Source: Bacteroidia bacterium (lineage in GTDB: Bacteria; Bacteroidota; Bacteroidia; Bacteroidales; Prolixibacteraceae). Taken from it: a stretch of DNA of 64,000 nucleotides. Positions 35,265-44,752 of the stretch are shown piece by piece (within the stretch, counting starts at the first letter, position 1; each line of letters opens with the position of its first letter). The stretch lies in contig JAPLDT010000098.1 in the NCBI GenBank assembly GCA_026391315.1, positions 1 through 64,000 on the forward strand, given 5' to 3'. Below the pieces are notes generated by a model that was not told the origin of the DNA, did no database searches, and saw nothing but the letters and a program-made list of their open reading frames with translations. Position numbers and translations under genes: made by a program.

Positions 35265-37235
35265 TTAAGGAATAATTTTTATATCCTGTATTTTACGTGG
35301 CATCCACACCTGCATTGGACCTGCCCCCCTGTTAGCCCAGGAATAATAAGGGATAGCTGTAACAGGTTTGTTTTCCGTAGTTGCGCTTAACCCATCGGGT
35401 GACACAGATACCACCGGAGCATTGCCTTTTAATACAACTACACCGTTAAGGAGCTCAGGTTTGAATTCGGTAGTGAATTTTACATTATCGGGCAAAATAA
35501 TATTCATGGTATGGTTACCATTGTCGGGGTGCTCAAAACAATATACCAGCGGCCCTCTTTGTAATGCAACCGAATTCCGGTCATCCTTTACCTGATCAAT
35601 AGCAATTATTCTGCACACAGGCATGGGCAAATGGAGGTGAACATTATCTCCATTTTTCCAGGTGCGTTCTATAAAAGCATATCCGTTAACAAGCTTATAG
35701 TTTTCGGTTTTGCCATTAACATAAAGAGAGAATGCAGTAGACGCCGAGTCGGAAAAGCTATAAGTATTGCCTGGAACAGGCTTGTTTTGGGCCCATCCGG
35801 GAATGCGCACATATAGACCGAATTTTGTTTTTTCCCCTGGAACTACGGTTATTTGAATATCCCCATCCCAGGGGTATTTAGTAGTTTGGGAGATTTTAAC
35901 ATTTTTATTTTGAAGAGATAGTGTAGCTGTGCTGCCTATAAACAAGTTTACCCAAACAGCTTCGTCTGTTTTTGCATAGATGTAGTTCCCCACAGATTCC
36001 ACAAGCCGGGCTATATTGGAAGGGCAGCAGGCAGTTCCGAACCACTCATTTCTTGAATAATTTCCGCGGGAGGCCAGCGGATTGCCATAAAAGAAACGAT
36101 CGCCGGAAAGTGAAAGCCCATCTAATGCACCATTGTACAGACTACGCTCCAAAACATCAATATATTTAGCATCGCCGGTAAGTAAATTCATGCGTTGGTT
36201 CCAAAACACCATACCAACGGATGCACAGGTTTCGCAATAAGCTTTCTCGTTGGGCAGGTCGTAGTCAACGGAAAAACCTTCGTTGCTTCCCGAAGAGCCA
36301 ATTCCACCCGTTATGTACATGTTACGGTAAACCACATCTTCCCATACCGATTTCATGGCATTCATATAACCATCATCGTTTTTAGCAGCTCCTACATCGG
36401 CAGCTCCTGTATAAAGGTACATAGCACGCACAGCATGGCCGGTAATTTCCTTTTGTTCCTTCACAGGTATTTTGTCCTGACAATATTCGGGGGCTTTCAT
36501 TTCATCCCATATTCCGCCTTTCCCATGGCCATATCCGCGTTGTTGCAGATACCAATCGGCCAGATCCAGGTATTTTTTATTTCCTGTAGTATTGTAAAGC
36601 TTTACAAGCGCAAGTTCGATTTCTTCGTGACCCGAAACCCAGGGCACATTTTTCTGGCGAAAGGTACTGTCGATATTATCGGCTACGCGTATTGCCACAT
36701 CGAGCAACTTTCGCTTGCCCGTTGTATTGTAATAGGCCACAGCTGCTTCAATGAGGTGTCCGGCAAGGTAATCTTCGTGCATCTCCATGTCAGTCCAGCG
36801 CTTATCAAGCCCGGTTAATGTATAATAGGTATTAAGGTACCCATCAGGCAATTGTGCCGCTGCAATCTTATCTATCCATTCATCGGCTTTTTTCTCAAGA
36901 TTGGTATTGGGTTGGTTCTTTAAAGAATATGCTATGGCTTCCAATGCTTTATAAACATCCGAATCGTCATAACATTTCCCTTTATGTTTTTCGCCCTTTT
37001 TTGCAGCCACTTTCTCAAAATTCCTGATCCTGGGCGTTTTTACCTCTGTTTGTTCTATACATACTGGAATAGTTACTGTACTCACTCTATTGATAACAGG
37101 CTTCCAGAAGTTATCCTGAATTTCAACCTGCGAAAAATTTACAGGTTGTATTATTTGCAGTGCATTTTGGGCTTCCATGCTTAACGAGGAGATAAGACCA
37201 GCGCAGGCTAAAATAGCTATTGTCCACTTTTTCAT
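35265..37235 (-). CDS. GH127 beta-L-arabinofuranosidase-type enzyme
   Basis: Exported protein of 656 aa with a signal peptide (residues 1-22) and an (alpha/alpha)6-barrel. The residues known from GH127 HypBA1 are present in the right order and spacing: Glu319 (SNEGF, acid/base), Glu335 and Cys337 (YCETCAS), and Cys403-Cys404 (TACCPSN), giving the zinc site and cysteine nucleophile. The family releases beta-L-arabinofuranose, and some relatives take other sugars. Copy 4 of the intergenic element lies upstream. Confidence 0.9.
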   Translation of the reverse strand: MKKWTIAILACAGLISSLSMEAQNALQIIQPVNFSQVEIQDNFWKPVINRVSTVTIPVCIEQTEVKTPRIRNFEKVAAKKGEKHKGKCYDDSDVYKALEAIAYSLKNQPNTNLEKKADEWIDKIAAAQLPDGYLNTYYTLTGLDKRWTDMEMHEDYLAGHLIEAAVAYYNTTGKRKLLDVAIRVADNIDSTFRQKNVPWVSGHEEIELALVKLYNTTGNKKYLDLADWYLQQRGYGHGKGGIWDEMKAPEYCQDKIPVKEQKEITGHAVRAMYLYTGAADVGAAKNDDGYMNAMKSVWEDVVYRNMYITGGIGSSGSNEGFSVDYDLPNEKAYCETCASVGMVFWNQRMNLLTGDAKYIDVLERSLYNGALDGLSLSGDRFFYGNPLASRGNYSRNEWFGTACCPSNIARLVESVGNYIYAKTDEAVWVNLFIGSTATLSLQNKNVKISQTTKYPWDGDIQITVVPGEKTKFGLYVRIPGWAQNKPVPGNTYSFSDSASTAFSLYVNGKTENYKLVNGYAFIERTWKNGDNVHLHLPMPVCRIIAIDQVKDDRNSVALQRGPLVYCFEHPDNGNHTMNIILPDNVKFTTEFKPELLNGVVVLKGNAPVVSVSPDGLSATTENKPVTAIPYYSWANRGAGPMQVWMPRKIQDIKIIP

Positions 37236-37256
37236 TTTTATTGAATTATACTTAAT

Positions 37257-37309
37257 TTCCTAATTTGAATTTTTTGAGCCGGAATTAATCCGGTATAATT
37301 GCAAAAGCT
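37257..37309 (-). promoter_or_regulatory. Conserved intergenic element, copy 4 (upstream of GH127)
   Basis: On the plus strand: CCTAATTTGAATTTTTTGAG, then CCGGAATTAATCCGG and TATAATTGCAAAAGC. It has direct CCGG repeats seven bases apart and shares the TATAATTGCAAAAGC flank with copy 3. The core is about 44 nt from the GH127 start. Confidence 0.5.
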
Positions 37310-37347
37310 TTTCTATTGCGGCTAAATTTTTTTAATTAAACAAACGT

Positions 37348-39621
37348 TCAATTCATCGTTCTGATTTGCAATTTCACTTTAGCAGGTAAATTGAGCTGTT
37401 CTTCAAAGATTATCAATTGATTATTCTCTTTTAACCAGGCTTTTGGTACATGATAGTATCGCTGTGTGGGCAGGCCGGCAGGAGCCAGGCTCAAACCTTC
37501 CCGAGCCAAATTTTGCCAGCTTTCATCAGGGCCGTATCCGTTACCTTCAATTAGCCAATAACGCCCCAGCATATGACCATTCATAAAAAGCATGCCCTTA
37601 CCTAATCCTGAAGCGTCTATGCGATAATCAGCATCGGATTGTAACACTGCTTGCGTCAGTTGAAAGCTTGTATTAAACCATGTACAAGGATTAGGCTTAA
37701 TTGGTTTAATCCAATTCACGGATTTAAGCTGCGCAGGAATATTAAGTTGTTCCCCCAAAAGAAAAGGACGCATTTCCCAATTAGTAATCACTTTGTTGTT
37801 TACAAGAACATCCTGCCAAATTCCTTTACGTTCCGTATTCATTGACCCGGATATTTGCCAGTCACCTTTTACCAGACCAAGGGCGGTTGCCAGAATATCC
37901 AGCCGGTGTTTGCCCATGAGAACATCTTTCAGGATGAAACTGTGCTGAAAGCCCCTTAAGTTTAATTTCTCCAGCGCATTGGCAAAAACATAAGGATGAT
38001 CGGCATCCTCTGGCATGGTTAACCCGCGGTTTTCCGAAAATGGTGGTTGTGATTGTGTTAAAAGTTTGCCATCCAGATAGATATAGAAAAAATCTCCGCC
38101 GTAAGTAATATCGATTTTTTGCTGACCTTTTGCTGTCGTTGTGAAGCTATTGCTGTACCAGCAATAATCTGTCTGATCGTGTGTCAGGCTTAGCTGTTCG
38201 ACAGGCTGCAGGTTTTTCACAAAGTCATCAATACGCGCTGAAGGCATGGGTTCATTCCAAATCATCCAATTTTGAAGTGCTACCGGACTTTCCCATTCAT
38301 GCAGTTTTATGGCTGATTGAGTCGCCTGATAATCGGATTGTGAATCGAAGAGTAATTTTCCTTCTGAATCGAATAAACGGGCACTTCTTGGTAAGAGAGT
38401 TAAATTATCTTCAGTGCATAAGTGATCAGTCTCATTAACAAACACAGTCAGCAATTCTTTGCCATTACTCCAGGTTGTTTTCTTAATTCCCGATGATAAA
38501 TTTTTCTGGATACGTTCACTATTCAGGAATATTTTGCTGTTTGCTTTTACTGCTTTATGCAGCCGGGCCAGATAAAGGCCTTTAAGTGTTGGCCTTCCAT
38601 ATTCATCCAAAGGGGCATCAAAATCGTAGCTGGTGGTTTGAAGATACATACTGGTCCTGCCAAAATTCGTACCGCCGTGCCACATGTAATAGTTCCAGCC
38701 GGAACCGCCGTTACCAAGAAAGTTTAAAACGTTAAAAGCAATGTTGCGCGCATCGCGCAGGTGATGCTGATATCCCCACGTATCATACCAGGCAGGCCAA
38801 AGCTCAGTCCAAATCAGGGGCTGGTCGGGATATTTGGATTGATGATATGTAATGCCTTCCAACGATATTGAATGACCGTTGACACACTCAATGGCACCGG
38901 GAGCACCGCCTGCGCAGGTGATCGTTTGTACGTTTAACTGCAACCGGGCAGCTAATTCCACCACCCACTTCAGGTAACGTTTTCCTTCTTTTCCATATCG
39001 TTGGGCCACACTTTCGTATTCATTCTCAACCTGTATCAGAATAACAGGACCACCATTGGTCGCCAAATAAGGCCGCAACTCCGCTGCCAGGTGCTCGAAA
39101 TATTTCTCCACCCGGATAAGATATGGCGTATTATAAGTCCGTATTGTAATGCCAGGCTCATCCCGCAGGTATGACGGGTATCCCCCATAATTCCATTCGG
39201 CACAACAATAGGGCCCCATGCGAAGAATTACTTTTAAATTCCGCTCTTTGCACAGCTTAAGAAAGTAACCGATATCCCGCTGACCTGAAAAATCATAAAC
39301 ATCTTTTTGAGGTTCGTGAAAACCCCAAAATATGTAGGATGCCACACAATTTAAGCCCATATTCACACTGCGATCCAGTAACTGCGGCCAAAGTTCTCGC
39401 GGAGAACGGGCATAGTGCATCTCTCCGCTGATAAGCAATTGTCTTTCGCCATTAATCAATATAGCCCGCGAATCAAATGAGATTGAATTTACTGTTTGGT
39501 TCTTATCCTGCTTTCCCTGGGATGTTTGCCGGGCCATAGTTGAATTTGCTGAAATGACTGCTATTATCAGTGCAATAAGTAGTTCATTAGGTCGATGTCT
39601 AATCCTGATTTTTAGTTGCAT
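37348..39621 (-). CDS. GH35 beta-galactosidase
   Basis: Exported protein of 757 aa with a hydrophobic N-terminus (residues 14-30). The GH35 TIM barrel opens with FDSRAILINGERQLLISGEM. The acid/base is Glu201 (QVENEYES) and the nucleophile Glu273 (IWTELWPAW). C-terminal beta-sandwich domains carry a GKGMLFMNGHMLGRYW carbohydrate-binding-like motif. It removes terminal beta-galactose from the glycan and is co-directional with GH127 (gap 112 bp). Confidence 0.92.
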   Translation of the reverse strand: MQLKIRIRHRPNELLIALIIAVISANSTMARQTSQGKQDKNQTVNSISFDSRAILINGERQLLISGEMHYARSPRELWPQLLDRSVNMGLNCVASYIFWGFHEPQKDVYDFSGQRDIGYFLKLCKERNLKVILRMGPYCCAEWNYGGYPSYLRDEPGITIRTYNTPYLIRVEKYFEHLAAELRPYLATNGGPVILIQVENEYESVAQRYGKEGKRYLKWVVELAARLQLNVQTITCAGGAPGAIECVNGHSISLEGITYHQSKYPDQPLIWTELWPAWYDTWGYQHHLRDARNIAFNVLNFLGNGGSGWNYYMWHGGTNFGRTSMYLQTTSYDFDAPLDEYGRPTLKGLYLARLHKAVKANSKIFLNSERIQKNLSSGIKKTTWSNGKELLTVFVNETDHLCTEDNLTLLPRSARLFDSEGKLLFDSQSDYQATQSAIKLHEWESPVALQNWMIWNEPMPSARIDDFVKNLQPVEQLSLTHDQTDYCWYSNSFTTTAKGQQKIDITYGGDFFYIYLDGKLLTQSQPPFSENRGLTMPEDADHPYVFANALEKLNLRGFQHSFILKDVLMGKHRLDILATALGLVKGDWQISGSMNTERKGIWQDVLVNNKVITNWEMRPFLLGEQLNIPAQLKSVNWIKPIKPNPCTWFNTSFQLTQAVLQSDADYRIDASGLGKGMLFMNGHMLGRYWLIEGNGYGPDESWQNLAREGLSLAPAGLPTQRYYHVPKAWLKENNQLIIFEEQLNLPAKVKLQIRTMN

Positions 39622-39782
39622 GGGTAAATATTTTTAAATTTAGCTCGAATGAAGCCCGAATATGCCCTCGTAGCTGATTTATAAATGTTTATGTTTAATG
39701 TATATACTAATCTCATTATATTTGCTGGCCAATTAATTTTAGTTCCATTCATCCGGAATTTCTCATGCTTTCCTAATGGACA

Positions 39783-42737
39783 TTAATTGGCAAGCGGCTT
39801 ACCCTCACCAATAATGGTCACCTGTACACGAGGATTTATCCCTTTTGGCGTTTCACAGGAGAAGGAGATTTTATTATTACCTGGATTAAGCACAGGAATC
39901 TTTCCCTGCACAGGAACGTCTTTAAGAAACTCACCTCTGGATCCATATAATTTACAATCAGTAGATGACCTGAATTCGAGATACATACCTGATTCCAAAC
40001 TGACTGGAAAAATGATCTTTTCCCCTCCTATTATGACAATAGGATTTGTAATCGAAGTTGGTACAAGCGGCAATGCCTTAATTGGCCCCAAAAGAGTAGT
40101 CACAGTTTTTCCTGCCGGCAGGTTATTATACCACAACTGTAGTTTGTCCACTTTATCGAACGACACTAAATGGCGGTAGGAATCATATACATAAAAACTG
40201 GAACTGGAATAAGGGGCAGGCCATACATAGTCACTGAATTCAGAAGATTCAATTTCGACAAGCTCAAAGTACTTCCATCCTGTGAAATCTATCTTAATGA
40301 AATGATCGCCCCGCGCTCCGTACGAAATATTGTGAGGACTTTCGATCCTAAGGTTTAATAGCTCACCATTGCCATCTCCATTGACCCATACTCCTAATGC
40401 CTGGTTTTTAGTTAAATCCAATAAGGGTTTAAATTTCTTCTCCATTTTAACCCATGAAGCTTCCCTTCGGGATTCCCCGGAACTGGAAGCCATAAAAATA
40501 CCGGTTGCTTCACCTGTGTTCAATTTCTCTGTTGAGATCTTTAATTCCCCGGATACCCCTTTTGCTGTTTCTTCAGTATTAAATTTCACTGTACCAGAAA
40601 AATCAGATAAAACGATATTCGCTGTGTCATCATAAGACTTCACCGACATTAAGGCTTCAATTCTTAACCTGACCGGTTGCGAATCATATTCATTCACCAC
40701 TTTCCAACTAGCTGAAGGATGCCCAAGCCCGACTACTTTATGTTTCCGGTAACTAACGGGCTTGAAATTCCATTTGCCATCCGCTGACTGAAAAAGGGTA
40801 AACTCCTTGCCGGGCTGGCGAAGCAATTTTCGTATTGAATCATTAAAATAATTCCTATGACGTAATTCTTCGTATTGTTTGATGATCGCATTCAATCGGT
40901 TAAATACCGGGTATTCATCTAAAGTTTTTTTATCAAATCCATCAATCATCGATAGCCCTGCATTATTGCCGATCATTTTACAGCCCAGATATTCAATATC
41001 ATCAGGAAAAGTGGGTTCAAACTGAGGCGGATTCCAGGTCTGGTGACTCCACCACCCCAATTGTAAAGGGAGCAACAGTCCGCCATTTTCGGCGGGGGCC
41101 AGTTTATTAATCAACGGAGTATTCCCGCGCCAAAGGCCATGCTCGTATTCATCCGATTTAATGGAAGCAGAATGAATATCAATGAATCGTTTATATCCGC
41201 GTCTGGGGCGATCCCACGCCTGCCACCTTGAACGGTAATGCCACCAAAGATGAATCATGGAACTCATCTCCATGCCCACCGGACGTTTTAAATTTTTTGC
41301 AACTTCGAACACAAATTTACTTCCGTAGTACCAGAAGTTTTCACCCCCTGCAAGTATGTCGCTCCCGTCGATTGCATCGAAATATATTCCGTCAAAATCT
41401 GCCTGATTTACAATTTCTGCAGTTCTTTTTGCTATCTCGCTAAACAAGGGCGTTTCAGCGCCCGGAAGAAATCTGCCAAACAATTCCCTAAGGTGGCAGG
41501 CTTTGTCGTTTGTTGCGTGTGAGGAGGCCTTTGTTCCAAATGCGCCCCGCTTGCAACCAGTAAATTGATAAGGAGGCGACTTCGTAATCCCGCCAAATGT
41601 AATCAACTCTTCTCCGATACGGATCGTAACACTGTTGCGCTCAAAAGTACCTGTAATCAAAGAAATATCAGCAGTTGATTCCTTCACTTCGATTACACTA
41701 TCTGCTGAACCAGCAGGTTTAGAAAGAGTAAAGGCATTGAAGTAAGCCAGATCTTTATGGGGAACAGGCGTTACATATCTTGAATTTTTATCAATAAAAA
41801 AGGCGTAAGTATGAAATATAGAGGAGATGCCTGCATCATGAAGACGTTTGTTGATATGTTTGAACTGGTTCCAGCCTTGCGGCCACTTCTTTTCATCGAG
41901 GTCAAAATCTCCGAAATTAAAAAAGCCACGCCCTCCGTGATTATCGATCTGCGTAAATCCTAAATTATTACACATTGTAATCCACTCTCCTGCAGTTTCC
42001 CCGGTAAGTGTACCAAAATTCATAAGGTATGAACCATATCCTTCTTTTGATTGCTGAGCCCAGGCGCCTCCCGCATCGGAAAAGGGAATATCTTTGGCGT
42101 TTTTCATTACTTCGCGGATCACAGGCAGAATATTTTTCTGCGGAACACCGAGAAGCGCAATCTGAGCACCTTTCATTCCGAAGCGCTGATAGCAGGTTGC
42201 CCGGAGATGCGTCTGCAGCGCTGGAAGTTGACGAACGTGTGTGTATAAATTCATGGACAATACACACGCCGCGAAAGGCTCAAATGGCAGACCCTCAAGT
42301 TTAAGCGGCACGTTTATAAAAGTCAGCGATTCGGCCGCTCCATTAACATCAATCACCTCCATTGCGACACGGTCTTTCGATTTTTTGATAAGGATTTCGG
42401 CGGTTACTCCTGCATTCTCAAATTCAAGCTTCAACAGGTTTCCGTTAAGCGACACAGAGCTAACCCGATACTCCTTCCCATCCCTGGCCGCATACGCGCA
42501 ATAGGAATCCGTCGCGGCATTTAAGTAGTCAATGCTGGTCCCCTTGTCGGTAAAACTCAAATTCCTGCCATCTCCCGCTATCTCGTATTTGAAATAGTCG
42601 TTTTCGATAACAACGCTCGCCTTGTCGCTCCTAATAATGCCTTTCGCTGAAAATAAATCGGCAAAGGGTATGAACATCATCCCCAGCAAAAGAATAGCCC
42701 GAATATTAAATTTACCGTTGGCGCATTTTTTTTTCAT
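39783..42737 (-). CDS. Large exported TIM-barrel protein, probable unclassified glycoside hydrolase
   Basis: Protein of 984 aa with a signal peptide (about residues 12-31). An N-terminal beta-sandwich (35-210) is followed by a likely TIM barrel (about 230-620) with FTQIDNHGGRGFFNFG (261-276), FDGIYFDAIDGSD (448-460, Asp454 a candidate nucleophile) and RPVGMEMSSMIHLWW. A small beta-domain with a GCKRGAFGTKASSHA motif (394-408) is inserted in the barrel at about 335-415. The C-terminus has further beta-domains. It resembles GH36/GH31-type barrels in layout, but I cannot place it in a known GH family. Its position between GH20 and GH35 supports a glycan role. Confidence 0.65.
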   Translation of the reverse strand: MKKKCANGKFNIRAILLLGMMFIPFADLFSAKGIIRSDKASVVIENDYFKYEIAGDGRNLSFTDKGTSIDYLNAATDSYCAYAARDGKEYRVSSVSLNGNLLKLEFENAGVTAEILIKKSKDRVAMEVIDVNGAAESLTFINVPLKLEGLPFEPFAACVLSMNLYTHVRQLPALQTHLRATCYQRFGMKGAQIALLGVPQKNILPVIREVMKNAKDIPFSDAGGAWAQQSKEGYGSYLMNFGTLTGETAGEWITMCNNLGFTQIDNHGGRGFFNFGDFDLDEKKWPQGWNQFKHINKRLHDAGISSIFHTYAFFIDKNSRYVTPVPHKDLAYFNAFTLSKPAGSADSVIEVKESTADISLITGTFERNSVTIRIGEELITFGGITKSPPYQFTGCKRGAFGTKASSHATNDKACHLRELFGRFLPGAETPLFSEIAKRTAEIVNQADFDGIYFDAIDGSDILAGGENFWYYGSKFVFEVAKNLKRPVGMEMSSMIHLWWHYRSRWQAWDRPRRGYKRFIDIHSASIKSDEYEHGLWRGNTPLINKLAPAENGGLLLPLQLGWWSHQTWNPPQFEPTFPDDIEYLGCKMIGNNAGLSMIDGFDKKTLDEYPVFNRLNAIIKQYEELRHRNYFNDSIRKLLRQPGKEFTLFQSADGKWNFKPVSYRKHKVVGLGHPSASWKVVNEYDSQPVRLRIEALMSVKSYDDTANIVLSDFSGTVKFNTEETAKGVSGELKISTEKLNTGEATGIFMASSSGESRREASWVKMEKKFKPLLDLTKNQALGVWVNGDGNGELLNLRIESPHNISYGARGDHFIKIDFTGWKYFELVEIESSEFSDYVWPAPYSSSSFYVYDSYRHLVSFDKVDKLQLWYNNLPAGKTVTTLLGPIKALPLVPTSITNPIVIIGGEKIIFPVSLESGMYLEFRSSTDCKLYGSRGEFLKDVPVQGKIPVLNPGNNKISFSCETPKGINPRVQVTIIGEGKPLAN

Positions 42738-42793
42738 TATAATTCAGTATTTTGCTTAATCTTTTTTCTGACAGTTTTATTCATTATTATTTA

Positions 42794-44695
42794 TTAGCCG
42801 TTGATCCTTCTTTTCAAGTCATCCTGTTTCAATGTTATCAGGTGGCCGATTGGTTTTCCATTGCGGTAAGATATTACACGAAGTGTGATTGGGCCGTTAG
42901 GAAGATCGACGGGTTTTGTGTATTTTGTTGAATAGCTATCGGGCATTGTATCATCGATGGTATAAAAAATATCGAGACCGGGCATTTCTGTTTCCATTTC
43001 CACCTTCAACTTTCCATCTTTTGATCTTATGTTAATTATCGCATCATAAATTGCAAGTGAGTGGTTAATTTCAGCAAAGTCGGCACGATTGAATTGTTTT
43101 TCCACACGTTGCACAAAATTTGGCCAGTTTTTTGTTTTCTTTGGCGACCAGAAAACTTCAGATAATGCCCAGGCGCGGGGCCAGGTCATATACTCGGCAT
43201 GGCGGAGTGTTGGTATCTGTTCGGTCCACAGGTTTCCCTGACCACCCAGAATATATTTGGCTTCCACACCATCAGGAACCGGATCAAAACCATAACATTT
43301 TTTCAGGCGTAATTTGCAGTAATCAGCATAAATATATGGCTCAATTGTCTGATCACCCTGCTGGTAATCGAGATATGCAAAAGTTGATGGTGTCATAACA
43401 ACATCGTGCCCCATCTTTGCTGCCTTTATTCCACCTTCAATACCTTGCCAGCTCATAACTGTTGCTCCGGGAGAGATTCCTCCTTCAAGAATTTCATTCC
43501 AACCCAGAATCTTTTTCCCCTTATCTTTCAAAATTTTATCAACCCGGCTCATAAAGTATCCCTGCAAATTTTCCACATTAGTGATGTTTAGTTTTTTCAT
43601 CAGAGCCCTGCAATTTGCGTCTGCAGCCCAATAAGTTTTGAAACACTCATCTCCGCCAATATGGACATATTGATTTGGGAACAGTGAAGCAACTTCTGTG
43701 AAAACTTTATCCAGAAACTCGTACACTTTTTCATCTGACGGATTAAGAGTATTGTCAATCAGACTCTTCCATTTTCCGTCAAATATTGCAAATGCAGTTC
43801 CGGGGTTGACTTTTGTATTCTGATTTTTTGTACAACTTAATTCGGGATAGGCTGCAATAGCTGCCATGCTATGACCGGGAACATCAATTTCGGGTACAAT
43901 AGTCACATTGCGATCTTGTGCATATTGAATGATTTCTTTGATATCATCCTGCGTATAAAAACCGCCAACTGTTGCAGCTTCACCTGTCTTTGGTTCAGCA
44001 CGTTGACCAAAATGCCCTGAACGGGGTACGCGCCACGCACCGACTTCGGTTAGTTTTGGCAATGACTTGATTTCAATCCTCCAACCGTTATCATCTGTCA
44101 GATGCCAGTGGAAGGTATTGTATTTGAACCTCGAAATCTGTTCAATATATAGTTTAACATCTTCTTTTGAGAAAAAATTTCGGCTCACATCAAGCATGAT
44201 CCCTCTCCATGCGAAACGTGGATAATCTGTAATTTTAACTCCCGGGATTGTCCAGTTTGTTTTTATTGCGGTCTTGCTTTCAATTTCTTTTGGTAACAGC
44301 TGAAGCAAAGTTTGCATGCCATAAAACAGCCCTGCCGGCTCATTGGCTGTTATAACCACACCTTTCGGTGTAGATTCAAGTGCATAACCTTCTTTGCCAA
44401 TTTGTGCAACAAACACTTTATTCAGATTGAATTGTATTGCACCTGCCCGGATTTGTTGTGCTTTAATTGAAAAACCGGTTGGAACATTCAGTTTTTGTGC
44501 CAGCATTTCAGCAATTTTGCGACTTTCCTGGTTATCGAAGCCAATAGTCGAAGCCATTGTCAACACAAAGCTGCCACCAGATTGTTGTATTTCGACCGGC
44601 TGCGGAATAAGGTAAGTTGAACTGTTTTGTATATCCGGCATCCGGGTGCATGTGGCTGTAGACAATAAGAACAGGAACAGGGCAAAAATTTTCAT
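42794..44695 (-). CDS. GH20 beta-N-acetylhexosaminidase lipoprotein
   Basis: Exported protein of 633 aa with a likely lipobox (STATC, Cys16). A GH20b-type N-terminal domain is followed by the catalytic barrel with HWHLTDDNGWRIEI (196-209) and the Asp-Glu pair HIGGDECF (Asp349, Glu350) used in substrate-assisted hydrolysis of GlcNAc/GalNAc. A short chitobiase C-terminal-like domain is at the end (FYTIDDTMPDSYSTKY). Together with GH109 and PIG-L it indicates an N-acetylated amino sugar in the target glycan. Confidence 0.93.
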   Translation of the reverse strand: MKIFALFLFLLSTATCTRMPDIQNSSTYLIPQPVEIQQSGGSFVLTMASTIGFDNQESRKIAEMLAQKLNVPTGFSIKAQQIRAGAIQFNLNKVFVAQIGKEGYALESTPKGVVITANEPAGLFYGMQTLLQLLPKEIESKTAIKTNWTIPGVKITDYPRFAWRGIMLDVSRNFFSKEDVKLYIEQISRFKYNTFHWHLTDDNGWRIEIKSLPKLTEVGAWRVPRSGHFGQRAEPKTGEAATVGGFYTQDDIKEIIQYAQDRNVTIVPEIDVPGHSMAAIAAYPELSCTKNQNTKVNPGTAFAIFDGKWKSLIDNTLNPSDEKVYEFLDKVFTEVASLFPNQYVHIGGDECFKTYWAADANCRALMKKLNITNVENLQGYFMSRVDKILKDKGKKILGWNEILEGGISPGATVMSWQGIEGGIKAAKMGHDVVMTPSTFAYLDYQQGDQTIEPYIYADYCKLRLKKCYGFDPVPDGVEAKYILGGQGNLWTEQIPTLRHAEYMTWPRAWALSEVFWSPKKTKNWPNFVQRVEKQFNRADFAEINHSLAIYDAIINIRSKDGKLKVEMETEMPGLDIFYTIDDTMPDSYSTKYTKPVDLPNGPITLRVISYRNGKPIGHLITLKQDDLKRRING

Positions 44696-44752
44696 ATGTG
44701 AAATTTTGTATGTGCGGAAGGAAATGGATCAGACAGCATATATAATGGATAA

